From positions 1 to 32,161 of the forward strand of contig NZ_NIUB01000051.1 of assembly GCF_002197815.1 (NCBI RefSeq): DNA of 32,161 nucleotides. Direction: 5' to 3'. Origin of the DNA: Pseudomonas oleovorans subsp. oleovorans. GTDB taxonomy: Bacteria; Pseudomonadota; Gammaproteobacteria; Pseudomonadales; Pseudomonadaceae. The first letter of the stretch is position 1, and the number at the start of each line of letters is the position of its first letter. This document shows positions 31,958 through 32,161 of the stretch, piece by piece. A model generated the notes under the pieces. That model searched no databases. It saw only the letters and a list, made by a program, of their open reading frames with translations, and was not told the DNA's origin. The position numbers and the translations under genes are program-made.

Positions 31958-32161
31958 CATCCTCGCCAGCCTGACCGTTTCGCTGGTGTCGCTGATCCTC
32001 CTGCTGACCGGTCTTTACGTCTGGCGCCAAGGCGGCGGACTGTCTGCCGAGCAAATTCCTGTGCTGGTGGTAAGAGATCGCAGTGGTCAGCAGGCAGACT
32101 TCAAGTTGGAAAAGCTGGATGCACAGCACATAGGGGAGCGGCTACGCCCGCTGATAGACGC
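31935..32161 (+). other. Open reading frame with one membrane segment, cut by window end, origin unclear
   Basis: After TGA 31932-31934 the same frame stays open to the window end. It reads WNILASLTVSLVSLILLLTG, then LYVWRQ, a convincing membrane helix, followed by a soluble stretch (IPVLVVRDRSGQQADFKLEK and onwards). There is no ATG before the helix, so it appears to be the body of a gene whose start is lost. The helix resembles those of PepSY-associated membrane proteins, a weak resemblance only. It may be a fragment fused to the sensor remnant by deletion. Confidence 0.4.

Noticed and set aside
1..32161. CRISPR array, prophage, integrase, toxin-antitoxin or restriction system
   Set aside because: No regularly spaced repeats and no genes with the relevant motifs were seen; the repeats present are REP/REPIN-type hairpins.

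Overview
The window is chromosomal DNA of a Pseudomonas-type gammaproteobacterium. The base composition is high in G+C. Interspersed repeats begin GTAGGAGCGG, GTAGGGCGGGT and GTAGCCCG. Two blocks match, by protein identity and order, what I recall from P. aeruginosa: pepN to nadK to fadH1 to tRNA-Asp/Val (around PA3083-PA3094) and the NAGGN osmoprotectant locus (around PA3458-PA3461). A P. mendocina/oleovorans-like lineage is a guess from the repeats. Gene identities come from reading motifs, not from database searches.

Layout. 1-244: 5' part of a group IIC intron (minus strand) placed just behind a terminator. 297-7471 (minus): four envelope genes, namely a DUF1302 outer-membrane barrel, a periplasmic DUF1329 protein, a periplasmic YCF48-like propeller and an inner-membrane RND/MMPL transporter. 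Together they look like an uncharacterised trans-envelope system for a hydrophobic substrate. 7472-8087: regulatory DNA, a strong terminator and a REPIN. 8088-14706 (minus): pepN, DUF2797, DUF1315, a rhomboid protease, a PPP-type phosphatase and nadK, tightly packed with overlapping or touching ends. 14804-15736 (plus): a divergent DUF1853 gene. 15817-19260 (minus): a cyclic-nucleotide-domain/rhodanese fusion, a PLP enzyme of the ACC deaminase/D-cysteine desulfhydrase family, and a coiled-coil protein.

19261-20559 is a decayed island. It holds repeat elements, an excellent sigma-54 promoter, and a TAXI-type TRAP solute-binding gene broken twice, once by a large internal deletion and once by a 143-bp palindromic element. 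20568-23096 (minus) holds fadH and a SnoaL/NTF2-like gene. Plus-strand genes at 23298-25405 encode a membrane-anchored nitrilase-fold protein that seems to lack its catalytic Cys, and an AraC regulator. Nested direct and inverted repeats lie between these two units. 25363-26021 contains a 28-codon ORF, two identical tRNA-Asp genes and one tRNA-Val, with their promoter and terminator.

26210-31693 is the NAGGN osmolyte locus: a divergent MarR regulator, an asparagine-synthetase-like amidotransferase, a GNAT/ATP-grasp N-acetylglutaminylglutamine synthetase and an M42 peptidase. The window ends in a frameshifted remnant of a 7TMR-DISM sensor protein, which runs into an unidentified transmembrane reading frame cut by the window edge.
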